In this document: one piece after another, positions 33,821 through 47,975 of the stretch | Layout: each line of letters starts with the position of its first letter | Position numbering within the stretch: the first letter of the stretch is position 1 | Assembly: GCA_951217055.1 (NCBI GenBank) | Contig: OX578286.1 | Coordinates: 38,410,345 to 38,474,344 of the forward strand | DNA length: 64,000 nt | Source: Gerris lacustris | Taxonomy: Eukaryota > Arthropoda > Insecta > Hemiptera > Gerridae | Direction of reading: 5' to 3' | The notes under the pieces: generated by a model | Told to the model about the DNA's origin: nothing | Seen by the model: only the letters and a program-made list of their open reading frames with translations | Databases searched by the model: none | Program-made: the position numbers and the translations under genes

Positions 33821-34419
33821 AGTGGCCCATATACTATACATGCATTAAATGGCGTGCAAGCACGTCGTGCCAAAAACGGACGAAACGTGCCAGTGTTTGG
33901 AGGTCTCCGTGCATAGCACGGCCTGCTAGAGTGTGTGAGCCAGTCTCGCGCCACGTGCTAAGAGTGCAACATCTTTTGAGGCTAAATTTCGTTCGTTAGC
34001 ATCAAGAGATTCTATAGTTTGTATTTTTTGACAATAAGTTATATATCTGCTTTTGTGTCTACCAATTTCTTGCCGTTGTTTATTGACGCTCATAGAAATC
34101 ACCATTTTTTGCGGCGAGTTAAGTGCAAGGTTATCTTTTTTCTATAACCAATTTTTAGTCCATTTTTGCCTTCTCTTCCGTTTCTCCTTACTATTTTCAT
34201 GTATCGCACCAATCAACAAAACTGCTTAAGCTTTATTTTTCGTTGCCACAGGCATAACTGGTCATATACACAAAAAATCCCAGTATGAACACCAACTTCT
34301 AACACGTCACAGAGCGAACTGCATTTACAGTGTGTGGCGCACGACGTGCCATGCTAAGCACGGCGCGCCAATATAAAAAATGGCACGGCGTGCAATGCAC
34401 GTGTAGTGTATGGGCCGCT
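33821..34419. mobile_element. Harbinger-type MITE with AGYGGCCCATA ends (complete)
   Basis: Begins AGTGGCCCATATACTATACA and ends TGTAGTGTATGGGCCGCT, flanked by TAA on both sides (33818-33820, 34420-34422). GC-rich subterminal repeats of CACG/CGTGC type; 599 bp, no transposase. The right half recurs at 22615-22941 next to the main satellite. Confidence 0.75.
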
Positions 34420-34469
34420 TAAGGAATTTCATCGACCTATCTCAATAAAAACCTTTTATTATCAATATT

Positions 34470-34980
34470 ATCCCAAGTACGTGTCTCAGACTAAAGCCTT
34501 TATTCTTAAGTACGTATCATAATACAAAATCATAACAGAGTCCTAAGAACTTATTTCAGGCCAAAGCCTTAATAGGTTCCCAAGTACGCATCTCAAGCCA
34601 AAGCCTTTATTCCCAAGTACGTAACATAAGAAAAAATCTTAACAGAGTCCTAAGAACTTATTTCAGGCCAAAGACTTAATAGGTTCCCAAGTACGTATCT
34701 CAAGCCAAAGCCTTTATTCCCAAGTACGTATCATACGACAATATCTTAACCGAGTCCTAAGAACTTATTTTAGGCCAAAGCCTTAATAGGTTCCCAAGTA
34801 CGTATCTCAAGCCAAAGCCTTTATTCCCAAGTACTTATCATAATACAAAATCATAACAGAGTCCTAAGAACTTATTTCAGGCCAAAGCCTTAATAGGTTC
34901 CCAAGTACGTATCTCAAGCCAAAGCCTTTATTCCCAAGTACGTAACATAAGACAAAATCATAACAGAGTCCCATGAACGT
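34470..34980. repeat. Diverged second satellite locus
   Basis: About four long composite units built from the 74-bp satellite unit (GAGTCCTAAGAACTTATTTC form) plus an insert TCTCAAGCCAAAGCCTTTAT. They follow the same MITE and flank as at 22.9 kb. Less homogeneous than the main array. Confidence 0.85.
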
Positions 34981-36160
34981 CGTCATTAAAAAGCCTCTTT
35001 TTAACTTTTGATCATTTTGATTTGAAATTAAATAATACATAGATTTTATTTTCCAAGTAAATTAAAGGTATATTTTTTAAAAAATAAGTTAAAATGGGTA
35101 TTCTTATAAATAAATAAAAATCAAATCAAACAAATATATTAATAAATTATTAAAACAAAACAATAATTTTCCAGGAATTAAATATAATAATAAATAAAAA
35201 AAACAATAAAATAAATAAATAATTAAATATAATGAATGAAAAAACAAATAATAACTTACAATAAAATAAATAAATAATCAAATAAATAATTGTAGGTTTT
35301 CTTCAAATTTAAGAAAATTACTTGATTGCATCGCAACTTTGCACCTTGTTTACAATAAATGGATTAAATACATAATAAATTACAAGTTACACTTTCAATA
35401 TTATTATTTCATAATTAATAATTAATTATTATATAATATATGAAGTATTTATTTAATTTATGTAAATATATGATTTATTTATAATTACATCTTATACATT
35501 CTGTTGTTCCACTCCAACCAAATTCTGTACAATAACTTTTAACATAAGCTTTATTTATAAGTGGTTTAAAATATGTATTTTTTAATAGTTGTAGAAAATA
35601 TTAAATTTTAAATTATTTTTGGACAAAATTATAAAAATTAATAATTTTGTTTGACATACCACGAACTGGTTTTTTATTAATAAAATGACAAAAATGAATT
35701 TTATTTGTTGTTTATGATTGTGTACCTACTGACTAATGGAATTATTCATAGAGTTTGCTTTTTATAACTACCTTTAATTGTTTTCTTGCATTATGAATTA
35801 TATACTATAAAAATCTCAATCAATTTTTGGTTTGTCAATTTCGAACAACAATCCTTATCATATTTAAAATGGATTTTTCCATTTATTTAATATTTTTAAA
35901 TTTGACTATAATTTTCTTGTTATTTATTTCATTTCCCTACTTATACTTAACGTTTTTAATCTTACGAATCCGAAAATTGGTAACTTCTAAATTTGATGTT
36001 TTACAAACTAAAAAAAAAAAAAAAAATTATTATTGATATTTTTGTAATTAAATTGATTTTTTTTTTTTAAATTCTAAATTTAAAAGCACCTTAATCAATC
36101 ACTACAGTGGCACTTTAATGGCGAATCGTCTGATTAAGACTAAACAGTTGTTTCTAGTGA
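34981..36160. other. AT-rich non-coding stretch
   Basis: No coding evidence. The hydrophobic frame at 35827-36036 starts at a non-ATG codon and has AT-driven composition. Confidence 0.45.
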
Positions 36161-36164
36161 GATA

Positions 36165-36306
36165 TTAGCGCAACTTACTCAGATGTTAGCTCAACTTATT
36201 CAGTTGTTTGTTCAACCTTTTCAGTTGTTAGTTCAACTTACTCAGTTGTTTGGTTAACTTTTTCAGTTGTTAGTTCAACTTACTCAGTTTTTACCTCAAC
36301 TTACTT
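36165..36306. repeat. Short minisatellite (TCAGTTGTTAGTTCAACTTA)
   Basis: About five imperfect 30-bp units. Confidence 0.8.
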
Positions 36307-36875
36307 ATAAAATTGAATAAAACTAGGGCAAAATTGATTTGCTTTTATTAATTCACACTTTCTTTTTGATAAATTGTAATAGATCTTGCTTACGGAAGTT
36401 TCATCAGAAGTTCAGCTGGTCCCATATAACTATGGGATAACTCAAAACGCCACTTACTTCGTAAAGCAAATAACTTGTTCAGATCTTTCCCCTTTGAAAT
36501 AACATAATTTCGCCATCTTTGCCACCTAATTCTTTTCACCTACCTACAATCTTTTTCATATTATTATTTTAATTTAGTACTCACATCCATTCTTTTATCT
36601 ACTTTTTTTTTTTTTTTAATAATAATTTAAAAGTTATAATAATTTCAAATTAGCTCATATAAATTATTTATTTAAAACTAAATATTTTACTTTATTCATT
36701 TTTAGTTTTTTTTAAAAAAAAAAAATGTTATTCCCAGATGTTTGGTTATATCAGCAAAAGTACGTTTTTTAAAAAATTAAATAAAAACAAAATTGAGGTT
36801 TTCTCAGTACGATAAGACTTAGATAACAAATTATTAAATTAATAAAATGTCTATTAATTTGTTAATACACCCTTG
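36307..36875. other. AT-rich non-coding stretch
   Basis: Nothing recognised. Confidence 0.4.
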
Positions 36876-36879
36876 TAGT

Positions 36880-37332
36880 TCAATGAAGGAGAGGTTAAGA
36901 TGGTTAATGAGGTGTAGGTATTAAATGACTTCAATATTTCATTTTAGAAACGTTTCGACCATTTTGATAAGGTCATCTTCAGTCTTGTTTTATTCTACAA
37001 ACAAACATATATTTAAACATTAATTCAAGTTAAATATAATTTTTCATTATAAATTTAACAATACCTTCTAATCTCACTAAAATCAATTTTTACTTAAGGT
37101 TTTGCAGTTAGTATAAAATAAAATATACTTACATACGTCGTTAGAAGATATTGTTACATTTATAATGAAATTTTTTTATTTAACTTGAATTAATGTTTAT
37201 ATATATGTTTGTTTGTAGAATAAAACAAGACTAAAGATGACCTTATGAAAATGGTCGAAACGTTTCTAAAATGAAATATTGAAGTCATTTAATGTCTACA
37301 TCTTCTTAACCATCCTAACCTCTCTTTCATTG
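36880..37332. mobile_element. Palindromic element with hammerhead-like hairpin
   Basis: Arms about 36880-37071 and 37140-37332 are inverted copies sharing AAATGAAATATTGAAGTCAT and more. On the minus strand the left arm reads CTGAAGA, T, GACC ... GGTC, GAAACGTTTC (36950-36982). This is the same layout as the PLE motif, with a palindromic ACGT after GAA. The right arm has CTAAAGA and is decayed. Confidence 0.65.
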
Positions 37333-37855
37333 ATAAGACTTAGTCATTTACTTCAATGTTAGCATAAATTGTACATTGAAAATTGTGATGTAATTCAATG
37401 ATATATGTTCGATGCATCTTATATGTTTACATATGACATTTTAATTGTATATGTGATTTGTATAAATTTACAATTACTCTAGATATATTTTGTATGACAT
37501 TTACAATAGTTTTTATATGTAATTAGTATGATATCTACATTAGTATGTGTTTCATTTGTATAAAATTTATACAATCAACATCCAATATAATTTTACATTG
37601 AAATAAAAAAATATCATGACAAAAATGGTTTTATAATTTATACAATTATCAATTTATGAAAACATTTTAACATCATGACTTTATTTAAATCACATAATAA
37701 AAAACCAAAGAATATTTCATTTAAATATCTATTCCAAATAATATAGTTATAATTCAAATTAAAATAAATAAAAAAATCTTTAAGAATGTCCAAGTTTATG
37801 GCAAATTCGTGGCTTAAAATTTGAAATAATCAATTTTTTAAATAGAAATGACAAA
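37333..37855. other. AT-rich non-coding stretch
   Basis: Irregular 'tatatgt..acatt' phrases only. Confidence 0.4.
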
Positions 37856-37857
37856 TA

Positions 37858-38480
37858 AAAGTGCAGTCAGCGCTGAGGATCAAACCAAAAATGATCCCCT
37901 ATAGCTTTATCTATCGAGAATCGAACCAGGTCCCTAGATTGATGCACTATAGCTTTATCCATTGAGAATCGAACCACAGATCCCTAGATTGATGCTCTAT
38001 AGCTTTATCTATCGAGAATCGAACCAGATCCCTAGATTGATGCTCTATAGCTTTATCTATTGAGAATCGAACCACAGATCCCTAGATTGATGCTCTATAG
38101 CTTTATCCATTGAGAACCGAACCACAGATCCCTAGATTGATGCTCTATAGCTTTATCCATCGAGCTCTATAGCTTTATCCATTGAGAACCGAACCACAGA
38201 TCCCTAGATTGATGCTCTATAGCTTTATCCATCGAGCTCTATAGCTTTATCCATTGAGAATCGAACCACAGATCCCTAGATTGATGCTCTATAGCTTTAT
38301 CCATCGAGCTCTATAGCTTTATCCATTGAGAATCGAACCACAGATCCCTAGATTGATGCTTTATAGCTTTATCCATCGAGCTCTATAGCTTTATACATTG
38401 AGAATCGAACCACAGATCCCTAGATTGATGCTCTATAGCTTTATCTATTGAGCTGTATAACTATATAACTTTATCCATTG
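37858..38480. repeat. Minisatellite of a tRNA-like fragment, about 9-10 units
   Basis: CCCTAGATTGATGCTCTATA recurs with unit sizes near 55 and 75 bp. Each unit holds GAGAATCGAACCA, the reverse complement of a B-box/T-arm-like GGTTCGATTCTC. It probably grew from a minus-strand SINE or tRNA relic. Confidence 0.85.
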
Positions 38481-39275
38481 ACCACAGGCTAGAAATGCTT
38501 TCCATCTGTAATAATGCATATAATATCAAGTTCGATTCTCGTTAGATCAGCCTATTTTATTTCTCCTTTCCTTCATTCTTCTTAAATAATCAGTTTTAAA
38601 TTGTTCTAAATAAATGTCTATTTATTCAAATGATAATCTACCTTACAAATACATTTTACTCCACATTTATTTAATTTTATTGTAAGCTTGATTATTTATT
38701 TTTTTATTAAGTATTTTTTCTATTTTTTTTTTTTTTTTTTTTTTTTTTCAGTTTTAATATAATATTTAAATAATAAATTAAAAAGTTGTAGTCCTATTTT
38801 TTACACATTTTTATTAAAAAATTAAACTATTATTTCATTAAGAATATTTCAACATAGTATTTAAATCTCCCATATAATTTTAGGCACGCTTTTTCTCAAT
38901 TATTTGATTTATTTTATTAATAATAATAAATATAAACTGAATTTTGATTATATAAATATCATTACTATTATTCATATTTTCATCCTAATATTTTTATTAG
39001 TTCTATTAGGTAATCATAGTTTTTATTAAATATAAAATTAAAAAAATTATAATAATTTTTTTTTTAGCTATTTATAAATATTTCACTAAAATGTTTAATT
39101 TGTTGACTATTATTATTTATTTTCATTATTATGATTTATTTATTACATAAAAAATTGATTTCAGAAATCAAGTGCTATAAAAATTGTTTATTGTCAATTT
39201 TTGACTGAATTAAAAAAAAAATAGGTATATTATATTTATATATATTATACATAAATTTGCAATTAGTATATTTTT
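38481..39275. other. AT-rich non-coding stretch
   Basis: Poly-T run near 38722-38749; nothing else. Confidence 0.45.
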
Positions 39276-39277
39276 TA

Positions 39278-39726
39278 TATTGAATAAGTCTACCTTCTGT
39301 TCCAGGTCTTAAGGGTATAAATAAGTTTTATATCTATATGCGATATTTCAGCCCCACTTGGGCCATTATCAAGCTAAAACAATAATTTATTTACAGTTAT
39401 CAACACATAAATTTATACATTATTTAAAAAACAATATAACCAAACAAAACAAAAACACAATTTCTACAATAGCATTTAAGTCAATTAACCTTAATCTTGC
39501 TCTAAAGGATTATTAAGGTTAGTTGACTAAATTTTATTGTACAAATTTTGTTTTTGTTAGTTTGGTTACGTTGTTTTTTAAATATTGTAAATATGTATGT
39601 TATTGATAACTGTAAATAAATTATTTTAGCTTGATAATGGCCCAAGTGGGGCTAAAATATTTCTTATAGATATACAATTTATTTATACCCTTAAGACCTG
39701 GAACATAAGGCAGAGTTATTGAATAT
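39278..39726. mobile_element. Palindromic element with GGCCCAAGTGGGGC hairpin
   Basis: Inverted arms meet near 39510. Outer parts share CTGTTCCAGGTCTTAAGGGT and its complement. Each arm has CTTGATAATGGCCCAAGTGG followed by GGCT(G/A)AAAT, a degenerate version of the stem II/GAAA hairpin of the other palindromes. Confidence 0.65.
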
Positions 39727-40365
39727 ATATTTATTAAAGGGTAATTCACTACCTACTTCAGTATATTTTTTATTTATTATTTATTGATATTTTAAACTTA
39801 ATTAAATTATATGAGAATTCTATTAAAATATTTGTTTTTTTTTTATATTTTTGACGATAAATAAAACAAAAAATAAAACAATAATGGACATTATATGTTG
39901 TATTTTTTTATGAATGATAAATATTTCATATATATACATTTATATATAAAATATATATATATATTGCTTTTTTTTTAATTGTATTTCTTTATTTTAAAAC
40001 ACAGTGTGTACTTTAAAATGTATGTGCATGTATTAATTTTATGTACATTTATTCTGGCTTATATGTGATATATTTAAACATTTATTCTGGGTTTCAATTT
40101 ATTTTTAGTTCTATTTTTAACAAAAAAAAAAATATATTAACACAAAACATACACTAATAAAGATACATTTTTAAATTTATTGTGGGGGCTTCTTGATACA
40201 GGAAAAAATAATATTTTATGCCATTTTATTATTTTGTGTACATGTTTTGCTATTTCTATGCATCCTGATAATCCATAAGTTATTTGAAAAACATTAGATA
40301 TAATTTTATATCATTCAAAAAGCATCCTATGACATTTCTCTAGCATAAATATATTTTTATCTTTA
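39727..40365. other. AT-rich non-coding stretch
   Basis: Nothing recognised. Confidence 0.4.
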
Positions 40366-40369
40366 TAAT

Positions 40370-42260
40370 AGCATAGCAATGTTATGATGTTCCAGAATTA
40401 TCATTTTTAAGTGGATTAGTAGTAATGTTATGACATTTCAATAACTTGATGATAATGTTATATACGTTTCAGTAATATTGTAAGGCTGTAACGCTTTACT
40501 TCCATAAATTGTTATGACATTTCAACAATTTAAATAATGTTAAGACGTTTCAATAGCATAATAATGATTCAATAGCATAATAGTATTATAATTAATGTTA
40601 TGACGCTTCCATAGCGCTTTTTACGAGCATAGTAATTTTTATGACGTTTTATGATGTTCTAAAAGTATGATATTATAACGTTTCAATAGCTTAATAATGA
40701 TTCAATAGCATAATAGTGTTATGATGTTCTAAAAGTATGATATTATGACGTTTCAATAGCATAATAATGAGTCAATACCATAGTAGTGTTATGATGTTCC
40801 AAAAGTATAATATTATAGCGTTTCTATAGCATAATAATGAGTCAATACCATAGTAGTGCAATGATGTTCTAAAAATATTATAATATTATGGCGTTACAAT
40901 AGCATAATAATGATTCAGTAGCATATTAGTATTAAGATGTTCCAAAAGTATGATATTATGACGTTTCAATGGCTTAATAATGATTCAATTGCATAATAGT
41001 ATTATAATTAATGGTATGACGTTTCCATAGCTCTTTTTATGAGCATAGTAATTTTTATGACGTAATAATTGCATAATAGGCTTAAGATGTCTCAAAAGCG
41101 TGGTAATTTACGCTGTTATCATGTTCCAAAAGTATGATATTATGACGTTTCAATGGCTTAATAATGATTCAATAGCATAATAGTATTATATGAATGGTAT
41201 GACGTTTTCATAGCGCTTTTTATGAGCGCAGTAATTTTTATGACGTTATAATTGCATAATAGGCTTAAGATGTCTCAAAAGCGTGGTAATTTACGGTCTT
41301 ATAATGTTCCAAAAGTATGATATTATGACGTTTCAATAGCATAATAGTGTTATGATGTTCTAAAAGTATGATTTTATGACGTTTCAATGGCTTAATAATG
41401 ATTCAATTTCATAATAGTATTATAATTAATTGTATGACGTTTCCATAGCGCTTTTTACGAGCATAGTAATTTTTATGACGTTGTAATTGCATAATAGGCT
41501 TAAGATGTCTCAAAACCGTGGTAATTTACGGTCTTATCATGTTCCAAAAGTATGATATTATGACACTTCAAAAGCATAATAATGATTCAATAGCATAATA
41601 GTGTTATGATGTTCCAAAAGTATGATATTATGACGTTTCAATAGCATAAAAGTGTTATGATGTTCCAAAAGTATGATATTATGACGTTTCAAAAGCATAA
41701 TAATGATTCAATAGCATAATAGTGTTATGATGTTCCAAAAGTATGATATTATGACGTTCCAAAAGCATAATAATGATTCAATAGCATAATAGTGTTATGA
41801 TGTTCCAAAAGTATGATATTATGACGTTTCAATAGCATAATAGTGTTATGATGTTCCAAAAGTATGATATTATGACATTTCAATAGCATAATAATGAGTC
41901 AATAGCATTGTAGTATTATGATGTTCTAAAAGTATGATATTATGACATTTATTAATGATAAGACGTTTCAGAAAACATTACGGTTTCTATAGCATGATAA
42001 TAACATGACTTCTTAATAGCATAATTAAATTATGACATTTAAATAGAGTGAAAATGTTTTGTTTTTTCAATAGCATAGTAATAGTATAACATTTCAATAC
42101 CATAGTAATTTTATGACCAATCAATAACACACGAATATTACTTTTTATTTGTTTAGTAATGTTATCACGTTTTAATAAGAATGGTATGACGTTTCCATGG
42201 CACTTTTTATGAGCATAGTAATTTTTATGACGTTATAATTGCATAGAAGAGTTTGTGATG
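40370..42260. repeat. Complex minisatellite, about 1.9 kb
   Basis: Interwoven units with TATGACGTTTCAATAGCATA, GTTATGATGTTCCAAAAGTA and, in a longer variant, CATAGCGCTTTTTATGAGC. It has a diverged start, a homogeneous middle (41550-41950) and a diverged end. Confidence 0.9.
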
Positions 42261-42945
42261 TCTTAAAAGCGTGTTAATATTAATATTAAAGTTAATATTA
42301 ATTTTAATATTAAAGGGTGTTAATATTAATGTGTTAAGGTGTTAATATTTATGGCATGATAACATGTACAGTAAAATTGCCCCTTTTTAATAAAAAAATA
42401 ATATAAATATGTAATATTAAATCGAGTTTATTATTTATGTTACAATTAGAGTGTGAGTTTATTATTTTTTTTATAAAAAATCTTTATGCTAGATTTATAA
42501 ACACATCTAAATTTTATGGGGTTTGAATAATTTTTTATTGTTATTGTTTTTTTTCTGATGAATTCTAAATTTATTTTACTTTGCTACATTTTTTTAGGCT
42601 GTCTGGGAGGGAACATTTTCAAAAAAATAAATAAAAAATATTAATGATAAAAAATTAAAAAATAATTATTTCAGCGTAAATGTATTATTCTTGTTTGCAT
42701 TACAAAATATTTATGGTTTTTGAACCAATTCTATTTAATTATAATATTATTTAATATTAAAAATAAAATAGATAAGGAATTAAGAAAACTGTCTCTTCAC
42801 TTTATCATCATTTTAGAGTATCGCTATATCTTTTGATCTTTTATCTTTTGATGTATTTTATATTTTATACTTTTTTTTTAAATAAGTGTATTAATTTTGT
42901 AAGTTGTACAATTTCTTTTACAAAGCACTGAATTATGTGTGTTTC
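42261..42945. other. AT-rich non-coding stretch
   Basis: Short 'taatattaa' inversions at 42275-42350; no gene. Confidence 0.4.
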
Positions 42946-42950
42946 ACAAA

Positions 42951-43086
42951 TGGTACTGAAGATGACCACTAGTGGTACAGAAGATGACCATTAGTGGTAC
43001 CGAACATTACCACTAGTGGTACTGAACATGACCACTAGTGGTACTGAACATGATCACTAGTGGTACTGAACATGACCACTAATAAT
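42951..43086. repeat. 22-bp minisatellite, 6 units
   Basis: Units of the form TGGTACTGAACATGACCACT followed by AG; each junction creates ACTAGT. Confidence 0.9.
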
Positions 43087-43207
43087 AGTTGAAAGCCGGC
43101 TTTGCATACTAAAATTACTTAAGTGGAGAGACGTCATTCTATGAAACTAATCAAGTGACTTAACTGCTCACATATAAATGAAAATATTAAGTTTACTATT
43201 AAAACAA

Positions 43208-44155
<948 letters not shown>

Positions 44156-44160
44156 GTGGA

Positions 44161-44479
44161 GTTGATATCAATATAGAATAATAAAAATGGAAAGCCTCTC
44201 CACTAATTAAATGTTTATTTAACAGAACTAGCTTTCGGCCTCTCGGCCATCATCAGTGCCGGTAAAAGGTAAGGAAAAACCCCGACGTTGAGTCACAAGA
44301 GAGACAAAAAACGGACTCCGTCTTTGTCCGTTTTTTGTCTCTCTTGTGACTCAACGTCGGGTTTTTTCCTTACCTTTTACCGGCACTGATGATGGCCGAG
44401 AGGCCGAAAGCTAGTTCTGTTAAATAAACATTTAATTAGTGGAGAGGCTTTCCATTTTTATTATTCTATATTGATCAAC
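44161..44479. mobile_element. Nearly perfect palindrome with hammerhead-like motifs
   Basis: Arms 44161-44316 and 44326-44479 are almost exact inverted copies with only a 9-bp spacer. The plus arm carries CTGATGA (44386-44392), one T, stem GGCC (44394-44397), loop GAGA, GGCC (44402-44405), then GAAA (44406-44409). The minus arm has the same. Architecture matches the PLE pLTR palindrome, suggesting a solo pLTR pair of another PLE family. Confidence 0.7.
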
Positions 44480-44529
44480 ATTACATGGTTATGTTAATGA
44501 TCAATGTTTTATGACCACTCATGATTTAA

Positions 44530-44910
44530 TATGTTAAATAACATGTATATACGCTGATTAAATAAAACAATTACAGATTAATCTGGTAACATTGCATGTT
44601 AAGAACATAATTTTGTTTATCCAATATAACAGAACATATCATGTATATTATACGCTGATTTATTAAAACAATTACAGATTAACCTGGTAACATTGCATGT
44701 TAAGAACATAATTTTGTTTATCCAATATAACAGAACATATCATGTATATACGCTGATTTAATAAAACAATTACAGATTAATCTGGTAACATTGCATGTTA
44801 AGAACATAATTTTGTTTATCCAACATAACAAAACATATCATGTATTCATGTATATAAGCTGATTTAATAAAACAATTACAGATTAATCTGGTAACATTGC
44901 ATGTTATGAT
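44530..44910. repeat. Tandem repeat, about 105 bp, 3.5 units
   Basis: ATCTGGTAACATTGCATGTT and CAGAACATATCATGTAT recur about every 105-112 bases. Confidence 0.85.
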
Positions 44911-45030
44911 AAGATGTTATTTTATTTAACATTACTGTGATTAGTCAAATATCTAATATAAAATCTGTTTAACGCAAATATAATTAGTTCATTTTCCAAT
45001 ATGACATTTAACGTCACATTAGAATAAAAT

Positions 45031-45299
45031 GGTACTTATTTAGATTGTTACTCCCCTATGTTTTTTAAAAATATAAATGGATATAATTATTTATTATATT
45101 CCTTTTTCTAAATGACCATTAAGACAGAGAGATATTTAGTCCATGGATTGTACTTTAGGACAAAGGAATATCACACTTCTGTTCTGACAAGGGGAGTAAC
45201 AGTCTGAAGAAGAATAGTTCTTACCCCTTCTTTAGATTGTTACTCCCTTCTGGTTTTTTTTACAAGGGGAGTAACAGTCTAAAGTCTAAAGTAATGTCC
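45031..45299. mobile_element. MITE, TTCTTTAGATTGTTACTCCC family, copy 3
   Basis: Starts GGTACTTATTTAGATTGTTA; the inverted right end GGGGAGTAACAGTCTAAAG is partly duplicated. The core has 'gagatatttag' and 'ggacaaaggaatatcacac'. Confidence 0.75.
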
Positions 45300-46070
45300 A
45301 TAATGTTATTTAACTAAACACTCAAATTAAAAATGTAGTCAAATTTAGCATTTTAATGATTTTAACACAGCAAAGTATAACTGGTTTAACTTCTAGTAGT
45401 ACATAATATATATCTGATATATTTTGGAATCCCGTTTTACATAGAATTAGATCATATACTTAAGTTTGTCATATTTTATTCCTTTATCACCCTTACATAT
45501 TTCATGCTCGTACATATATTTTTCAATCCTTTTTTTTGCAGACACCCAAAAAAATAAATACCCTGATTTATCTGCCAGTGTTGTTTGGAACTACCAAATC
45601 TTAAACTTTTGAAATTTGCCCTTAACAATGTCATTTAATGAATTGATATTGTAGTTCCTTATTTTTCCCCCCGCAAATTATATTCTTTAAAGGTGACGAC
45701 ATTTTGAAAAAAACTGAAAAAAAAAAAATTAATTTAAAAAAGGCCATATTGAAATTATTTTACTATTGATTATTATCTTGAAGCTGTCAAAATGATGTCA
45801 CTGATGACATTTGGTAGCTTTATGATTGGGAATAAAGATTTATTTTAGAATTGGATTTTATTAATTCTTTCTCATTGTAACTTTTTCATTGTGATACAGT
45901 TATTTTTTCCAGTTTTTTTTGGCGTCACCCTCAATTTTTTTTCTTTTTCATTCGCTCGACTATTTGATTATACACTTTTATTGTGTTGGTACACATCGAT
46001 TTTTGAATCAAAAAAGGGCCATTATGGTAAATAATTTTTTTATAAATTATTTTTAAAAAATAAATATATA
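45300..46070. other. AT-rich non-coding stretch
   Basis: Downstream flank of the minus-strand gene; no features recognised. Confidence 0.4.
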
Positions 46071-46075
46071 TATCT

Positions 46076-46081
46076 TTTATT
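46076..46081 (-). terminator. Candidate polyadenylation signal of the minus-strand gene
   Basis: AATAAA on the minus strand about 95 bases past the stop at 46176; chance match possible in AT-rich DNA. Confidence 0.45.
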
Positions 46082-46175
46082 ACACTTATATAAAAATAAA
46101 TCTGATTAGGAAATAGAGGAATGTTTAGAGGTGGGTAACCCTAGGGGGGAGGTGATAATTCCCCCCTGATCTTTG

Positions 46176-47044
46176 CTAAGTATTCCTTTCACCTTTAGTC
46201 TGAACTTCAGGTGATTTAGGATCAGATCTGATCTCTTGAGAGTGATCTACAGATCTGTCTTGTAACAGATCTTGTCTACTGTCTTGTCTGTGTTCGGATC
46301 CTTTACTGTCCTGTCTAGAATCAGAACGACTTTGTGTCTGACGATCAGATGATCGGCTGTCTTGTCTCAGATCGTTTCTACTATCCTGTCTATGATCTGA
46401 GGATCTACTGTCCTGTCTTTGATCGGAAGATCTACTATCTTGTCTAATATCTGACGATCTACTGTCTGGCCTGTAGTCTAAATGCCTTAAATCGTTTGTT
46501 CTGTTATCTGAAGACCTACTGTCTTGTCTCATATCGGACGATCTACTGTCTGATCTACTGTAATCTAGATGTCTAAGGTCAGTTGATCTGCTGTCTTGAT
46601 ATCTATGTTCTTGTTTATGATCTAGAATACCAGCTGATTTACTCTCTTGATATCTCAAATCGTTTGATCTGTTTTCGTGTTGTTTGAAATCGACAGAGTG
46701 TGTCGATCGATTGCTATCTTGATGCTTGAGTTCGACTGATGGAGCCGATCGACTGCTGTCTTGTCGATCTGCCGACTGAGTCGAACGATTGCTATCTTGA
46801 TGTTTCAATTCGATATAGCCTTGTCGTGGATCCGAACTTCTTCTTACCACTTCCGATTCGGATCGGCTAGCTTGTCTTCTCGGCTGTGGGTACTTCATCA
46901 GTCTATCCTCAGGTTCAGGGCTGCTCGGAGGCGTAGAGCCGGCGGAATCGATTGCACACCCCGCAGGAAGCGAATGCTGCCTCACTCCACGTCCCCAACT
47001 TTTGCCCCATTTTGAACCTCTTGCTCCAGTCGAAGTTCCTTCAC
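46176..47044 (-). CDS. Terminal coding exon, Gln/Asp/Ser/Arg-rich disordered tail
   Basis: The exon begins after GATGATTTTAG|GTGAAGG (acceptor on the minus strand) and ends with TAG (46176-46178): 869 nt, 288 codons plus the split first codon. The start is basic and Gly-rich (GARGSKWGKSWGRG), then STPPSSPEPEDR and RSESEVVRRSS. The last two thirds are imperfect repeats of RQDSRSSD-like 7-11-residue blocks, first interspersed with ELKHQDSNRS and DLRHLDY. No folded domain, membrane segment or catalytic motif is seen. The phase (G|GT) fits the donor of the exon at 53794-54054. The G+C-richer, repeat-free first third is typical of a real exon. Gene identity unknown; a long cytoplasmic or nuclear disordered C-terminus is all I would claim. 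Confidence 0.7.
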
Positions 47045-47435
47045 CTAAAATCATCATAAAAACATTAGTAAATCAAGAGCAAAACAAAAAACTAATAAAA
47101 CGAGTTTCCCATTAAACCTTACAGCATTTCATCAAATAATCTTTAGAGATGATGGAAAAATATTTAATTTTAGATAACAGATAACACTTATTCCACACAT
47201 ATTCCACTCATCGCCACCTCATGATTTGTCTGTCCATTGCAGTCCATTGCACTGATGTTAAACAAGCACAAGATTCAAAAATCTATTTTTTTTAAATTGT
47301 TTCATTGGTAATCTCATAGTCTCAAACCTATTTAAAAATAATTTATAAAACATTCTTTAGTAGAATTATGTCATGGCATAACACATTTTTCATCAGGTAC
47401 AATACCATGTAATGCATGTACATGTTTTCTCTAAT
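47045..47435 (-). other. Intron sequence
   Basis: Intron between the two minus-strand exons; no feature here. Confidence 0.5.
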
Positions 47436-47439
47436 GATA

Positions 47440-47925
47440 GAGGAACAACAGACTATTTATGTTGATCCTTATTATAATGACACAACATTATGTATGCTGT
47501 TTCTGATTATGATGGAACAACATTATGCATATAGTTCCTGATCATAATGGAACAATATTATGCATGTTGTTCCTGATTATGATGGAACAATATTATGCAT
47601 GTTGTCCCTGATTATGATGGAACAATATTATGCATTTTGTTCCTGATTATGATGGAACAATATTATGCATTTTGTTCCTGATTATGATGGAACAATATTA
47701 TGCATGTTGTCCCTGATTATGATGGAACAATATTATGCATTTTGTTCCTGATTATGATGGAACAATATTATGCATTTTGTTCCTGATTATGATGGAACAA
47801 TATTATGCATTTTGTTCCTGATTATGATGGAACAATATTATGCATTTTGTTCCTGATTATGATGGAACAATATTATGCATGTTGTTCCTGATTATGATGA
47901 AACAACATTATGCACGTTGATGCTC
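47440..47925. repeat. 35-bp minisatellite, about 13 units
   Basis: TTCCTGATTATGATGGAACA recurs every 35 bases; the unit also contains TATTATGCAT. Intronic. Confidence 0.95.
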
Positions 47926-47975
47926 CTGAATATTGAGGTACAACAGATCATGTATGTTGTACAATATGTATTTAA

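Noticed and set aside
35827..36036. Small hydrophobic membrane protein
   Set aside because: Begins at a non-ATG codon, composition follows AT-rich DNA and it ends in a poly-A derived Lys run.
46761..47015. Plus-strand ORF over the terminal exon
   Set aside because: Shadow of the minus-strand exon, which has the splice-consistent frame.
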